Positions 31,223 through 40,271 are shown, numbered from the stretch's first letter. The stretch: 64,000 bases of DNA from Eikenella corrodens (GCF_003990355.1 NZ_CP034670.1:1426001-1490000), one strand, 5' to 3'. Notes: a model not told the origin generated them from the letters alone. Translations and numbers: made by a program.

Positions 31223-32962
31223 ATGCCTCACTACACCGTTACCCCCCTGCCCGAACAACACCTCTTCCGCATTTGCCTGCGCTTCAGCCACCACGGCAGC
31301 CAACCTGTCCGCCTCAGCCTGCCCAACTGGGTGCCCGGCAGCTATATGATCCGCGAATTTGCCCGGCACATCGTCCGTATCGAAGCCAGCTGCGACGGCC
31401 AAGCCGCCGATTTGCACACCGTCAGCAAAAATATCTGGCAAACCGAAGAAAACACACCTGGCGACTGGATCATCGAATACGACGTCTATGCCTTCGACCT
31501 TTCCGTGCGCGGTTGCTATTTAGATAGCGAGCGTGCCTTCTTCGACGGTGCTGCCCTGTTTTTTCAGGTAGCCTCATACACTGAAGAACCGCACCAAGTC
31601 GAACTCTGTTTCCCCAGCCAATGGCAAATCGCCACCGCCCTGCCCAGACTGGATAGCCATCTCTACCAAGCAGATAACTACCGCCACCTTATCGACTGCC
31701 CGCTAGAAGCTGGCACCCTCGAAATTCTCGAATTCACCGCTGCCGGTATTCCGCACCGCATCGTCCTCAGCGGCCACTATCCCGACTTCGACCGCCAACG
31801 CCTGCTGGCCGACACCCAAGCCATCTGTGCCGCCCAACTCCAATTCTTCCCCAACCCAGCCCCATTTACACACTACACCTTCCTATTGCACCTAGGCGAC
31901 CATGTCTACGGCGGCCTCGAGCACGCATCATCCACCGCCCTGCTCGCCGACCGCAGCTGGCTACCTGAAAACAACCTGGCCGAAGCCTCCGACAACTACA
32001 TCCAGCTGCTCGGCCTGATTTCCCACGAATATTTCCACGCTTGGAATGTTAAATCCATCAAACCCGCCGCCCTCGCCCAATCTGACCTCAACCAAGAAGC
32101 CTACACCGAGCTTTTATGGGCATTCGAAGGCATCACCTCCTATTACGACGACCTATTCCTCGTACGCAGCGGCCGCATCAGCCCTACCGCCTATCTCGAA
32201 CTCTTAGCCAAAACCATCACGCGAGTGCACCGCAACCCCGGCCATCGTAAACAAACCCTGGCCCAATCCAGCTTCCACGCCTGGGACAAATACTACAAAC
32301 AAAACGAAAATAGTCCCAACGCCATCACCAGCTACTACCAGCAAGGCACCCTTGCCGCCCTCTGCCTCGACCTATTCATACGCAAACAAAGCCGGCACAG
32401 CCTCGACAGCATCATGCAAGCCCTCTATCAGGACTGGCTGACCAGAAAACAACCGCTGCATGAAACCGAATGGGAAGAGCTTGCCCAAGCCATCACCGGC
32501 CTCGACTTGCGCAATCTGTTCAACCAACTCATCCGCAGTACCCAAGCCCTACCCCTTGAAACAGCCCTCGCCCACGCCGGCTTGCGCCTACACTGGCTAC
32601 CCCTGCCGCCTTCACACAACGGAGGCTGCGGGCCACTCCCCCCTATTCTGCCGGCCAATGACTTCGGCGCCCGCTTCCAGCAAAACGGCAGCGACATCAC
32701 CCTCAGCCACGTACTCAACGGCAGCAGCGCCGAACAAGCCGGCCTAGCCGCCGGAGACCGTATCATTGCCATTAATGGCTATGCCGCCAACAATTTCGCC
32801 GACCAATGGCAGCAACAAAAAACCGGCAGCCAAACCGAGCTACACTACTTCCGGCATGGTGTATTGCACCAAACTAGCGCCACCGTACAGCCCGCCGAAG
32901 CCAATACCGCCTGGCTAACCATCGAAAATCCGGCTGCATTACAAGCTTGGCTGCAAATATAA
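31223..32962 (+). CDS. M61 family metallopeptidase with PDZ domain
   Basis: A 579-residue protein. The zinc motif is HEYFHAWNVKSIKP with a downstream glutamate in WAFEGITSYYDD, typical of the M61 glycyl aminopeptidase family. The N-terminal half is a beta-rich domain (LPNWVPGSYMIREFARHI, the diagnostic GSYMIR). A PDZ domain near residues 480-550 (LSHVLNGSSAEQAGLAAGDRIIAINGY) completes the domain set. No signal peptide is visible, so it may be cytoplasmic. Substrates are unknown. Two in-frame uptake sequences are read as FFQVASY and SWLPEN. It diverges from ccoN. Confidence 0.9.
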   Translation: MPHYTVTPLPEQHLFRICLRFSHHGSQPVRLSLPNWVPGSYMIREFARHIVRIEASCDGQAADLHTVSKNIWQTEENTPGDWIIEYDVYAFDLSVRGCYLDSERAFFDGAALFFQVASYTEEPHQVELCFPSQWQIATALPRLDSHLYQADNYRHLIDCPLEAGTLEILEFTAAGIPHRIVLSGHYPDFDRQRLLADTQAICAAQLQFFPNPAPFTHYTFLLHLGDHVYGGLEHASSTALLADRSWLPENNLAEASDNYIQLLGLISHEYFHAWNVKSIKPAALAQSDLNQEAYTELLWAFEGITSYYDDLFLVRSGRISPTAYLELLAKTITRVHRNPGHRKQTLAQSSFHAWDKYYKQNENSPNAITSYYQQGTLAALCLDLFIRKQSRHSLDSIMQALYQDWLTRKQPLHETEWEELAQAITGLDLRNLFNQLIRSTQALPLETALAHAGLRLHWLPLPPSHNGGCGPLPPILPANDFGARFQQNGSDITLSHVLNGSSAEQAGLAAGDRIIAINGYAANNFADQWQQQKTGSQTELHYFRHGVLHQTSATVQPAEANTAWLTIENPAALQAWLQI

Positions 32963-33096
32963 AGTACAGCCATTTTTCAGGCAGCCTGTCTGGTGGCAGT
33001 TGCCAGCGAAATCCACTGTTAATAAACATAATGTACAGATTGCTACACAATCTACCGCTCTGTTTCACAGATTTTGCCACATACCCCAGCATTCGC

Positions 33097-33125
33097 TTGA
33101 TTTCTAAAAAGTAATTAGCGATAAT
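33097..33125 (+). promoter_or_regulatory. Sigma-70 promoter of ihfA
   Basis: The -35 box TTGATT and the -10 box GATAAT are separated by exactly 17 bases. It lies 31 bases upstream of the ihfA ATG. This is one of the clearest promoter matches in the window. Confidence 0.6.
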
Positions 33126-33155
33126 CCGCAGCTTAGCAACTTAGAGGTAAACCCA

Positions 33156-33458
33156 ATGACACTCACCAAAGCAGAATTAGCCGATATTCTGGTAGAAAAA
33201 GTCAGCAATATCAGTAAGAACGATGCAAAAGAAATCGTTGAACTGTTCTTCGAAGAAATTCGCGCCACTTTAGAACGTGGCGAAGAAATCAAAATTTCCG
33301 GCTTCGGCAACTTCCAACTGCGTGACAAACCGCAGCGCCCCGGCCGCAACCCCAAAACCGGCAAAGAAGTGCCGATTACCGCCCGTCGGGTGGTAACCTT
33401 CCACGCCAGCCAAAAACTCAAAGGCATGGTGGAACACCACTATGGTAAACAAAACTGA
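33156..33458 (+). CDS. ihfA: Integration host factor alpha subunit
   Basis: A 100-residue HU/IHF-family protein. It begins with a helical dimerisation region (MTLTKAELADILVEKVSNISKNDAKEIVELFFEEIRATL). The DNA-bending beta arm RPGRNPKTGKEVPITARRVVTF contains the conserved proline that intercalates into the minor groove. With IhfB it bends DNA by about 160-180 degrees; Correia elements in Neisseria carry IHF sites, so the gene is relevant to the repeats here. The stop overlaps the downstream gene by 17 bases. Confidence 0.96.
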   Translation: MTLTKAELADILVEKVSNISKNDAKEIVELFFEEIRATLERGEEIKISGFGNFQLRDKPQRPGRNPKTGKEVPITARRVVTFHASQKLKGMVEHHYGKQN

Positions 33459-33786
33459 ACGCGCCCTGCCGCCCATTCCGGTTAAACGCTATTTCAGCCT
33501 GGAAGAATTGTGCTATCTGGCCGATATCCAGCCCGAACAGTTCTTCCAATGGCAGCAAGATAACGGCGTAGTAATCGGCCACGGCGGCAACCAATATACC
33601 CGGCAAGATGTGGTGAAAATCCGCAAATTAAGCGGCAGCTTCCCCACCTATATCGACCGTTTCAACCTAAACGGCCACGACAGCCTAAACCGCCCCGCGG
33701 CCACTGCTGAAGAAGTTCGGCAGGATTTGCAGGCAGTTTTAGAAAAAATCGAAGCAGTCCTTGCCAAGCCGCAAAAAACAGCTTAG
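33442..33786 (+). CDS. MerR-like HTH protein coupled to ihfA
   Basis: A 114-residue protein whose N-terminal part (PVKRYFSLEELCYLADIQPEQFFQWQQDNGVVIGHGGNQYTRQDVVKIRKLSG) has the pattern of a MerR-type winged helix (KRYFS-I/L-EEL...). The C-terminal helix (AATAEEVRQDLQAVLEKIEAVLAK) is a short dimerisation-like helix with no effector domain. It overlaps ihfA in a different frame. The pheT-ihfA-merR layout is well known, though pheT is not adjacent here. The regulated genes are unknown. Confidence 0.75.
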   Translation: MVNKTERALPPIPVKRYFSLEELCYLADIQPEQFFQWQQDNGVVIGHGGNQYTRQDVVKIRKLSGSFPTYIDRFNLNGHDSLNRPAATAEEVRQDLQAVLEKIEAVLAKPQKTA

Positions 33787-33806
33787 AATTACTTTCTTCC
33801 GGAAGT

Positions 33807-33883
33807 CGGAGTGTGGCGCAGTCTGGTAGCGCACTTGCATGGGGTGCAAGGGGTCGAAGGTTCGAATCCTTTCACTCCGACCA
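33807..33883 (+). tRNA. tRNA-Pro (GGG anticodon)
   Basis: A 77-base cloverleaf with acceptor stem CGGAGTG/CACTCCG, encoded CCA at 33881-33883, anticodon stem CTTGC/GCAAG and loop ATGGGGT. The anticodon is GGG at 33841-33843, reading CCC and CCU codons. D-arm and T-arm (GGTTCGAATCC) are canonical. Confidence 0.97.
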
Positions 33884-33890
33884 AAAATCC

Positions 33891-33923
33891 AAAGGCTTAA
33901 CCAACATGGTTAAGCCTTTTCTT
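33891..33923 (+). terminator. Rho-independent terminator after tRNA-Pro
   Basis: The stem AAAGGCTTAACCA/TGGTTAAGCCTTT with a three-base loop is followed by TCTTATT. It begins eight bases after the tRNA CCA end. IS copy 2 begins about 20 bases later. Confidence 0.75.
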
Positions 33924-33942
33924 ATTACCTCTTCATACAATA

Positions 33943-34796
33943 GACCTCTTGCGAAAATATTCATCCCATCGCATTAACCAGTCCTGCAATCAGATTTGCC
34001 CTTAACCCGAACCGTTTCCGCCTGTTGCGGTAAGGCAGCGACAATATTTTGAATATCTTCAGTTTCCTGTTGATGTGCTCGATGACGGTTCTGAGTTTGC
34101 CTAACCGCCTGTTCGCCTCTTTATCCTGTTTGTCCGGCGGATGACGTTTGGATTTCTTTTTCGGGGTCTGTAATCCGGTTTTGGCCAATCCTTGATAACC
34201 CTTATCCGCAATGACTATTTTGTAGGGATAAAGCTCTGCAAGGTGCCTCTTGGCTAAACGCATGTCATGCCGGGCACCCATCCCCGTCCGGATGCTGATG
34301 ATTTTTTCCGTTTCCCTGCCGTATATGACCCGGATTTTGACCGTGTGCCGCCTTTTCTTGCCGCTGTAATACTGCCGCTGTTTTTTTGGGACGTTCAATC
34401 GGGCTTTCGGTAACGTCAATGATGACCGTTTGGTCGCCCGGATTCTTGTGCTTTGGCAGGGAGAAGCGTTTGCAACGGATGAGGGCGTCCTCGGTTTTAC
34501 GGATGGTGCGGCAGACATTGCTTTCGGAAAGGCCGTAGATGGCGGCCAATTCGAGTTGGGTATGGTAATGGCGCAGATAGCTTAGGGTAAGCAGCAGTTG
34601 GTCTGCCAAACCGAGCGTATGCGGCCTGCCCGACTTGACCTTCCGGCTTTCTGCTTCTGTGGTGACTTGCAGCATTTCGTGAAAAAGGACGGGCGTTACA
34701 CCTGTGAGCCGTTTGAATTCCCTGTCGCTTCTTTGGATGAGGTTTTCGTATTTCATTTGGGAATTGTAAATTTTCAGGATACTTTCGCAATAGGTC
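33943..34796 (-). mobile_element. IS5-family insertion sequence, copy 2 (854 bp, inverted)
   Basis: It has the same size as copy 1. The ends are GACCTCTTGCGAAA (33943 side) and TTTCGCAATAGGTC (34796 side, one mismatch), flanked by TA dinucleotides at 33941-33942 and 34797-34798. It lies between the tRNA-Pro terminator and Correia-like element 5 and breaks no gene. Small differences from copy 1 include a Ser/Arg change early in the transposase and a C for T change that removes the frame A stop. Confidence 0.9.
33961..34756 (-). CDS. IS5-family transposase in two overlapping frames (copy 2)
   Basis: Frame A (34756 to 34265) begins MKYENLIQRSDREFKRL and is 163 residues because the stop seen in copy 1 is CAA here. 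Frame B ends at 33961 and carries the second and third catalytic residues. The two frames again require a +1 (or -2) change at the T7/A7 run 34381-34387. Otherwise the product is the same as copy 1. Confidence 0.78.
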
Positions 34797-34810
34797 TAAT
34801 ACTACCTAAC

Positions 34811-34915
34811 TATAGTGGATTAACAAAAATCAGGACAAGGCGGCGAGCCGCAGACAGTACACACGTTACGGCAAGGTGAGCCAACGCCGTACTGGTTTAA
34901 ATTTAATTCACTATA
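34811..34915 (+). repeat. Correia-like element 5 (105 bp)
   Basis: TATAGTGGATTAAC left end, with a right end AAATTTAATTCACTATA that retains the longer Correia-type TTTAAATTTAA stretch. It lies 14 bases from the end of IS copy 2 and directly before the DUS terminator of fpr2. Forward orientation. Confidence 0.85.
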
Positions 34916-34948
34916 AAAAGGCTACCTGAAACTTCAGGTAGCCTTTTT
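34915..34948. terminator. DUS-pair terminator after fpr2
   Basis: AAAAAGGCTACCTGAAA and TTCAGGTAGCCTTTTT almost abut. It ends the minus-strand fpr gene. Confidence 0.75.
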
Positions 34949-34970
34949 CTGCATATCAAACAGTTAAACC

Positions 34971-35747
34971 TTATTGGTCCACAAACGCGCGTTCAATCAA
35001 ATAATCGCCGCGCTGCCCCATTTTGGGCGACACAGTAAGACCGAAGCTGTTGAGCACATCACTGGTGTCTTTGAGCATGGCCGGGCTGCCGCACAGCATG
35101 GCGCGGTCGTCTTGCGGATTAATCGGCGGCAGGCCGATGTCTTCGAACAATTTGCCGCTCCGCATCAAATTAGTAAGGCGGCCTTGGTGTTGGAATTCCT
35201 CTCGAGAAACAATGGGGTAGTAAATCAGTTTCTCACGAATCATTTCACCCAGGTATTCGTGATTGGGCAGCTCTTGGGTGAAGCGGTCGTAGTAGGCGAG
35301 GTCTTTTTTGTAGCGCACGCCATGCACGAGAATTACTTTTTCAAATTGCTCATACACTTCCGGGTCTTTGGTGATGCTCAAGAACGGGGCGATACCGGTA
35401 CCGGTGGAAAGCAGATAGAGGTGCTTGCCGGGGTTTAAATCGCCGCAAATCAGGGTGCCGGTAGGCTTTTTGCTGATGAGCACTTCGTCGCCGACTTTGA
35501 GGTGCTGCAGGCGGCTGGTGAGCGGGCCGTCGGGCACTTTGATGCTGAAAAATTCGAGATGCTCTTCCCAGTTGGCGGAAGCCACGCTGTAGGCGCGCAT
35601 CAGGGGTTTGCCGTCCACCAACAGGCCGACCATGACGAATTGGCCGTTTTCAAAACGCAGGCTGTCGTCGCGGGTGCAGGTGAAGGTGAAATAGGCATCG
35701 GTCCAGTGGTGTACGGACAGAACTTTTTGTGTGTTGAAGGCTGCCAT
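34971..35747 (-). CDS. fpr: Ferredoxin--NADP reductase (paralogue 2, Neisseria-type)
   Basis: A 258-residue protein from MAAFNTQKVLSVHHWTDAY; the open frame extends ten residues upstream but the Neisseria homologue starts here. FAD-binding RAYSVASANWEEHLEFFSI, the GPLTSRLQHLKVGDEV loop, NADP-binding LLSTGTGIAPFLSIT, and the C-terminal AMLCGSPAMLKDTSDVLNSFGL and DYLIERAFVDQ are very close to the meningococcal Fpr as I know it. This is likely the ancestral housekeeping enzyme; the paralogue at 11469-12245 is more divergent. It is monocistronic. Confidence 0.94.
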   Translation of the reverse strand: MAAFNTQKVLSVHHWTDAYFTFTCTRDDSLRFENGQFVMVGLLVDGKPLMRAYSVASANWEEHLEFFSIKVPDGPLTSRLQHLKVGDEVLISKKPTGTLICGDLNPGKHLYLLSTGTGIAPFLSITKDPEVYEQFEKVILVHGVRYKKDLAYYDRFTQELPNHEYLGEMIREKLIYYPIVSREEFQHQGRLTNLMRSGKLFEDIGLPPINPQDDRAMLCGSPAMLKDTSDVLNSFGLTVSPKMGQRGDYLIERAFVDQ

Positions 35748-35968
35748 ATTGTCTTTCTGAATGAAGTGAATCCGCACGGCGGCGGAAAATTTGCGAATTA
35801 TAGCATTGTGTTGGCAGGGATAGGGATTTCGCGAACGATTTTGACTAAGCAGCTACCTGGCTTTGGCCAAGCGCATTAGTTCATTTTAGTTTCGTTGGGA
35901 CTTACATTTTAATGAAACTCGCGGCTTCGTTTTGGCGAAACTCACTACGTTCGTTTTCAGGTAGCCTT

Positions 35969-36514
35969 TCAATGTCGATACTGTTGCGGCTGCCGGTGCC
36001 GGAACTGCCAAGGCGCCTGCGGAGAAGCTTGCCGCCACAGGCCGAGCTGCTGGCTTTTGGCTTGCGCTTCAGCTTCGGCATAGGCGGCATATTCGGCCTC
36101 GCTCTGCCATTCGTGGGCGTAGCGGCGGTAGTGCCAGGCACAACCGTCGGCCACCTGCTGTCGGTTGATGTCATGGCCGTTCAGGCGGATTTGTGCCACT
36201 TTGCGGCCGTAGCGGTCGGTATCCACGATTGCAGCCTGCACTTGCCGATGCAGCACTTGTCCGGCCAAACGGTCGCGGCAAGCTTTGCCCTGGGCTTGCT
36301 CCAATTCCGGCGCATCAATGCCGGCAAGGCGGATTTTATGCCTCTGGCCGGAACTGTCTTGCAAATGCAGCGTATCACCGTCCCACACGCGCACCACTTC
36401 GCCGCTGATGATGTTGCCCCGGGCGGGCTCGGCACTGGCAGTCAAGGTGGAGCAGGCGGCCAAAAACAAGGCGCAACCGACAATACTATTTCTAACAAGG
36501 TTTATTACACTCAT
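35969..36514 (-). CDS. Thermonuclease-family lipoprotein
   Basis: A 181-residue staphylococcal-nuclease-like protein. A signal sequence with lipobox (FLAAC, Cys21) suggests a lipidated, periplasm-facing protein. The SNase motifs are GEVVRVWDGDTLHL, RLAGIDAPELEQAQG and DTDRYGRKVAQIRLNG, including catalytic arginines and the acidic calcium-binding residues. It would cut DNA or RNA near the cell surface, which may matter for environmental DNA in a naturally competent organism, though this is inference. An uptake sequence lies just 3' of the stop region. Confidence 0.88.
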   Translation of the reverse strand: MSVINLVRNSIVGCALFLAACSTLTASAEPARGNIISGEVVRVWDGDTLHLQDSSGQRHKIRLAGIDAPELEQAQGKACRDRLAGQVLHRQVQAAIVDTDRYGRKVAQIRLNGHDINRQQVADGCAWHYRRYAHEWQSEAEYAAYAEAEAQAKSQQLGLWRQASPQAPWQFRHRQPQQYRH

Positions 36515-36583
36515 TTCGACAAAACCTGCCGTATTCGTTTTCAGGTAGCCTTTGTTTGGAAAATAGTCTTAATAAATCAATAT

Positions 36584-36687
36584 TATAGTGAATTAACAAA
36601 AACCAGTACAGCGTTGGCTCGCCTTGCCGTAACGTGTGTACTGTCTGCGGCTCGCCGCCTTGTCCTGATTTTTGTTAATCCACTATA
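36584..36687 (-). repeat. Correia-like element 6 (104 bp), reverse orientation
   Basis: TATAGTGAATTAAC and GTTAATCCACTATA ends. It lies between the nuclease gene start and the 3' end of clpA. Confidence 0.85.
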
Positions 36688-36761
36688 TCATTCATAATAC
36701 AGGCTACCTGAAAGCAGACGAATGGCTTCAAAAAAGAAATCCCGCCTCGTTTCAAACCGAA

Positions 36762-39059
36762 TCAGCCGTTGGCATCCGCCACTTTGCCGCGTTTGGTTTT
36801 GGCGGCCGAGAAGGCGAGGGTTACTTTATCGGACTTGGTGTCGTAGCCGATGGTTACCTCGCCGCCTTTGCTTAGGCGGCCGAACAGGAGCTCGTCGGCG
36901 AGCAGGCGGCGGATTTTGTCTTGAATCAGCCGCTGCATGGGGCGTGCGCCCATTTGCGGATCAAAGCCCTGCTCGGCCAGATAGCTGCGCAGGCCGGTGG
37001 TGAAGTGGGCTTCCACGTTTTTTGCCAACAGCTGCTGCTCCAAGGCAAGCAGGAATTTGTCGGTTACCTTAGCGATGACTTCGTTGTCTAACGGGGCAAA
37101 GGAAATCACGGCATCCAGGCGGTTGCGGAATTCGGGAGTGAAGGCCTTTTTCAGCGCTTCGCCCTCGTCGCCGCTCATGCGCTGGCGGGTGAAGCCGAGC
37201 ACGGGGCGGCTGAGGCTTTCGGCACCGGCATTGGTGGTCATGATTACGATGGCGTTGCGGAAGTCGGTTTTGCGGCCGTTGTTGTCGGTGAGCGTGCCAT
37301 AGTCCATGATTTGCAACAGGATATTGTGCACATCGGTGTGGGCTTTTTCGATTTCGTCCAAAAGCAGCACGCAGAAAGGCTGCTTGTTTACCGCTTCGGT
37401 AAGCAGGCCGCTCTGCTCGAAGCCGACATAGCCCGGCGGTGCGCCGATGAGGCGGGCCACGGCGTGGCGTTCCATGTATTCGGACATATCGAAGCGTTGC
37501 AGCGGCACACCCAAAATGAAGGCAAGCTGGCGGGCGACTTCGGTTTTGCCCACACCGGTGGGGCCGGAAAACAGGAAGCTGCCGATGGGCTTTTCCACCG
37601 CTCCCAGACCGGAGCGGGACATCTTAATGGCGGCAGCCAATGCTTCAATCGCCGCATCTTGGCCGAACACCATGTTTTTCAGGTTGCGCTCCAAATGGCG
37701 CAACACTTCTTTATCGTCTTTGGAAACAGTTTGCTCGGGAATGCGGGCGATTTTGGCCACCACTTCTTCAATCTGCGCGGCTTCAATCACTTTGCGCCGT
37801 TTGTCGACAGGCAGGATGCGCTGGGCGGCGGCGGCTTCGTCAATCAAATCGATGGCCTTATCGGGCAGGAAGCGGTCGTTCAGGTAGCGTACCGAAAGCT
37901 CGGCGGCGGCATTCAGGGCGTGCTGGGAAAAGCGGATTTGGTGGAAGTCTTCGAGCGCGGGTTGCAGGCCTTTCAGGATTTCCACGGTTTCAGCCACACT
38001 GGGTTCGGGCACATCGATTTTCTGGAAACGGCGGCTTAAGGCGTGGTCTTTGGCGAAAATGGTACGGTATTCGTCATAAGTGGTGGCACCGATACAGCGC
38101 AGATGGCCTTTGGAGAGGGCGGGTTTGAGCAGGTTGGAGGCATCCATAGTACTGCCGGTGGTGCTGCCTGCGCCGATGATGGTGTGGATTTCGTCAATAA
38201 ACAGGATGGAATGCTCGATTTTGGCCAGCTCTTTGAGTACAGCCTTGATGCGGGCTTCAAAATCGCCACGATATTTGGTACCGGCCAGGAGCGAGCCCAT
38301 ATCCAGTGCAAACACAGTGGCGCCGGCAAGTGCGTCAGGCACATCGCTGTGTTCCAAACGATAGGCCAAGCCTTCGGCCAACGCAGTTTTGCCCACACCG
38401 GCCTCACCCACCAAAAGCGGGTTGTTTTTGCGGCGGCGGCACAGGGTTTGCATGAGGCGTTCCAACTCCATGGCGCGGCCGACCAGCGGGTCGATACGCC
38501 CTTCGCGTGCTTCAATATTAAGGTTGACGGTATATTTGGCCAAGGCATGACGGATCGGTTTGCCCTCTTCATCGCCTTCTTGTTCAACTTCGTCGCCTTT
38601 ATCGGCTTCCGCTATGCGATCCGGCACGATGCCGTGCGCGATGTAGTTGAGAATCTCGCTGCGGCCAATCGACTGCAAGCCCAGGAAATACACGGCATGG
38701 CTGTTTTTTTCCGACATAATCGCCACCAACACGTCCACCGGCTGCACCTGCCGTTTGCCTGCCGACTGCACATGCACAATCGCTCGCTGAATCACTCGCT
38801 GGAAGCCGAGCGTGGGCTGGGTGTCGCTACCGGCTGGCGAATCCTCGGGCAGTATCGGCGTATTCTCTTCAATGCTGATGGCCAGCTGTTCGGCCAAAAC
38901 CGGGATATTCGCACCGCAGCTTTGCAGCACCGCCCGCACTTCGTCGCTCTCCTGCACCAGCGAGAGCAACAGGTGTTCGATGCCGATAAATTCATAGCGC
39001 TGCATGCGCGCATCGGCATAAATCACCTGCAAAATGCTTTCCAATTCTTTCGACAACAT
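36762..39059 (-). CDS. clpA: ATP-dependent Clp protease ATP-binding subunit ClpA
   Basis: A 765-residue AAA+ unfoldase with an N-terminal Clp-repeat domain (1-145), AAA1 with Walker A GEAGVGKTALAEGLAY at about residue 215, no ClpB-type middle domain, and AAA2 with GPTGVGKTEVARQL at about 495. The C-terminus has the KxxQIRGL-like region replaced by a family-typical Ala/Lys tail. It delivers substrates, including N-end rule substrates recognised by ClpS, to ClpP. clpS lies three bases upstream (spacing between stop and start), so the two are one operon. Confidence 0.97.
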   Translation of the reverse strand: MLSKELESILQVIYADARMQRYEFIGIEHLLLSLVQESDEVRAVLQSCGANIPVLAEQLAISIEENTPILPEDSPAGSDTQPTLGFQRVIQRAIVHVQSAGKRQVQPVDVLVAIMSEKNSHAVYFLGLQSIGRSEILNYIAHGIVPDRIAEADKGDEVEQEGDEEGKPIRHALAKYTVNLNIEAREGRIDPLVGRAMELERLMQTLCRRRKNNPLLVGEAGVGKTALAEGLAYRLEHSDVPDALAGATVFALDMGSLLAGTKYRGDFEARIKAVLKELAKIEHSILFIDEIHTIIGAGSTTGSTMDASNLLKPALSKGHLRCIGATTYDEYRTIFAKDHALSRRFQKIDVPEPSVAETVEILKGLQPALEDFHQIRFSQHALNAAAELSVRYLNDRFLPDKAIDLIDEAAAAQRILPVDKRRKVIEAAQIEEVVAKIARIPEQTVSKDDKEVLRHLERNLKNMVFGQDAAIEALAAAIKMSRSGLGAVEKPIGSFLFSGPTGVGKTEVARQLAFILGVPLQRFDMSEYMERHAVARLIGAPPGYVGFEQSGLLTEAVNKQPFCVLLLDEIEKAHTDVHNILLQIMDYGTLTDNNGRKTDFRNAIVIMTTNAGAESLSRPVLGFTRQRMSGDEGEALKKAFTPEFRNRLDAVISFAPLDNEVIAKVTDKFLLALEQQLLAKNVEAHFTTGLRSYLAEQGFDPQMGARPMQRLIQDKIRRLLADELLFGRLSKGGEVTIGYDTKSDKVTLAFSAAKTKRGKVADANG

Positions 39060-39062
39060 GGC

Positions 39063-39368
39063 TCACACCTCCTCAACCGTACTCAGCAGCGGATGCCCGG
39101 CCTGCCGGGCAAGGTTTTGCACTTGCTGATGCTTGGTATCAGCAATATCTTTTTGGTAAACACCACACAGGCCTTTGCCTTCGTGATGCACTTGCAGCAT
39201 CACCGCCTCCGCCCGGTTTTCAGGTAGCCTGAAAACATCAGTAAGCAAACCAACCACAAAATCCATCGGCGTATAATCATCATTCAGCAAAAATACGCCG
39301 TATTTCTTGGGCGGCGGCGCGTTTTCCCGGATAACTTCCGGTCGGAGCGCCTGTTCGGTATCAGACAT
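39063..39368 (-). CDS. clpS: ClpA adaptor protein ClpS
   Basis: A 101-residue adaptor. An unstructured N-terminal tail (DTEQALRPEVIRENAPPPKKY) is followed by the ClpS core with GVFLLNDDYTPMDFVVGLL, which forms the N-degron pocket, and AVMLQVHHEGKGLCGVYQKDIAD. It binds N-terminal Leu, Phe, Trp and Tyr residues and targets proteins to ClpAP. An in-frame uptake sequence encodes RLPENRAE. Confidence 0.96.
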   Translation of the reverse strand: MSDTEQALRPEVIRENAPPPKKYGVFLLNDDYTPMDFVVGLLTDVFRLPENRAEAVMLQVHHEGKGLCGVYQKDIADTKHQQVQNLARQAGHPLLSTVEEV

Positions 39369-39816
39369 AACTCTAATTCTTCAAGATGTGTTGCATTCGG
39401 CTGAAACTTATCGACTTCCCGCCGCAGGCAAAGCCTGCCTATGCGGCAGAGGGAAAACGATGGCTCCAAGCCTAATCGGTTTTATATTGTAAATCAAACC
39501 TGTTTGCAGGCTGCCGTTTTTTAAGCAACCCGACTGCCAGATGATGCCAGCAAATTATATTCAACCACACGATGAAATACAAAATAAGGGCAAACGCTCA
39601 GATTTCTGTCTTTTTTTTGCGATTTTTAACGTTATTATTCAAACATTACTTGACTGTTAATTCCAGCTGCGCGAAACTTACTCACGCAAGCGCGGCAGGC
39701 CGGATAAATTGCTCCGGCTCGGCAGCTGAACAAACCGTTTTACCCAACACAGTCGTTTTCCTGCTTTGCCAACCCTGCTTTTTCCGATATTTTGTTTTTT
39801 AGATAGGATGTATTGT
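39369..39816. other. Divergent intergenic region between clpS and the cold-shock gene
   Basis: About 450 bases without a credible ORF. It is markedly AT-rich around 39560-39660. The region just before the cold-shock gene could be a long structured 5' leader as in cspA-type mRNAs, but I cannot locate the promoter with confidence. A TTGACT at 39650-39655 lacks a good -10 box at the right distance. Confidence 0.4.
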
Positions 39817-40020
39817 ATGGCAACTGGTACTGTTAAATGGTTTAACGATGCTAAAGGTTTTGGTTTCATCACTCCCGATGAAGGCGGCGAAGATTTGTTT
39901 GCCCACTTCTCAGCCATCAACATGAATGGCTTCAAAACCCTGAAAGAGGGTCAGAAAGTTTCTTTTGAAGTAACCACCGGCCCGAAAGGCAAACAAGCCT
40001 CCAATATCCAACCGGCCTAA
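39817..40020 (+). CDS. Cold-shock domain protein
   Basis: A 67-residue CSD protein with both RNA-binding motifs, KGFGFITPD (RNP1) and DLFAHFSAI (RNP2). It starts MATGTVKWFNDAKGFGF, the standard N-terminus. It binds single-stranded RNA/DNA and melts structures at low temperature. The upstream leader of more than 100 bases may regulate its mRNA. A non-DUS terminator follows. Confidence 0.95.
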   Translation: MATGTVKWFNDAKGFGFITPDEGGEDLFAHFSAINMNGFKTLKEGQKVSFEVTTGPKGKQASNIQPA

Positions 40021-40035
40021 ATAGCCGCTTATGTG

Positions 40036-40062
40036 AAAAGACAGGTAACGGCCTGTCTTTTT
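40036..40062 (+). terminator. Rho-independent terminator after the cold-shock gene
   Basis: The stem AAAAGACAGG/CCTGTCTTTT with a six-base loop ends in T residues, 16 bases after the stop. Confidence 0.8.
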
Positions 40063-40271
40063 GTGCTTTCATGCCTCCCTAACTTCACTTAAAGGCTACC
40101 TGAAAACATATCTCGACAAGGCCGCAGCTTGGCTATAGCGGGTTTCACCCCGCCAAACTCACACACTCCCAGCACATCCCGCCAAAGCAAGGCAACCCTG
40201 CCCGCCATAGCTAATTAAATGCTTTAGTTATACAATACCTACCCGCCTGCCAATACAATATTGTTGTTACC

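Noticed and set aside
13215..34796. A composite transposon bounded by the two IS copies
   Set aside because: The 20 kb between them holds essential housekeeping genes in conserved order, with no cargo genes. Two independent insertions, both at TA, explain the data better.
33807..34915. tRNA-Pro with adjacent IS and repeat as an integrative-element attachment site
   Set aside because: No duplicated tRNA 3' end, integrase or cargo follows. The IS has its own TA duplications and lies beyond the tRNA terminator.
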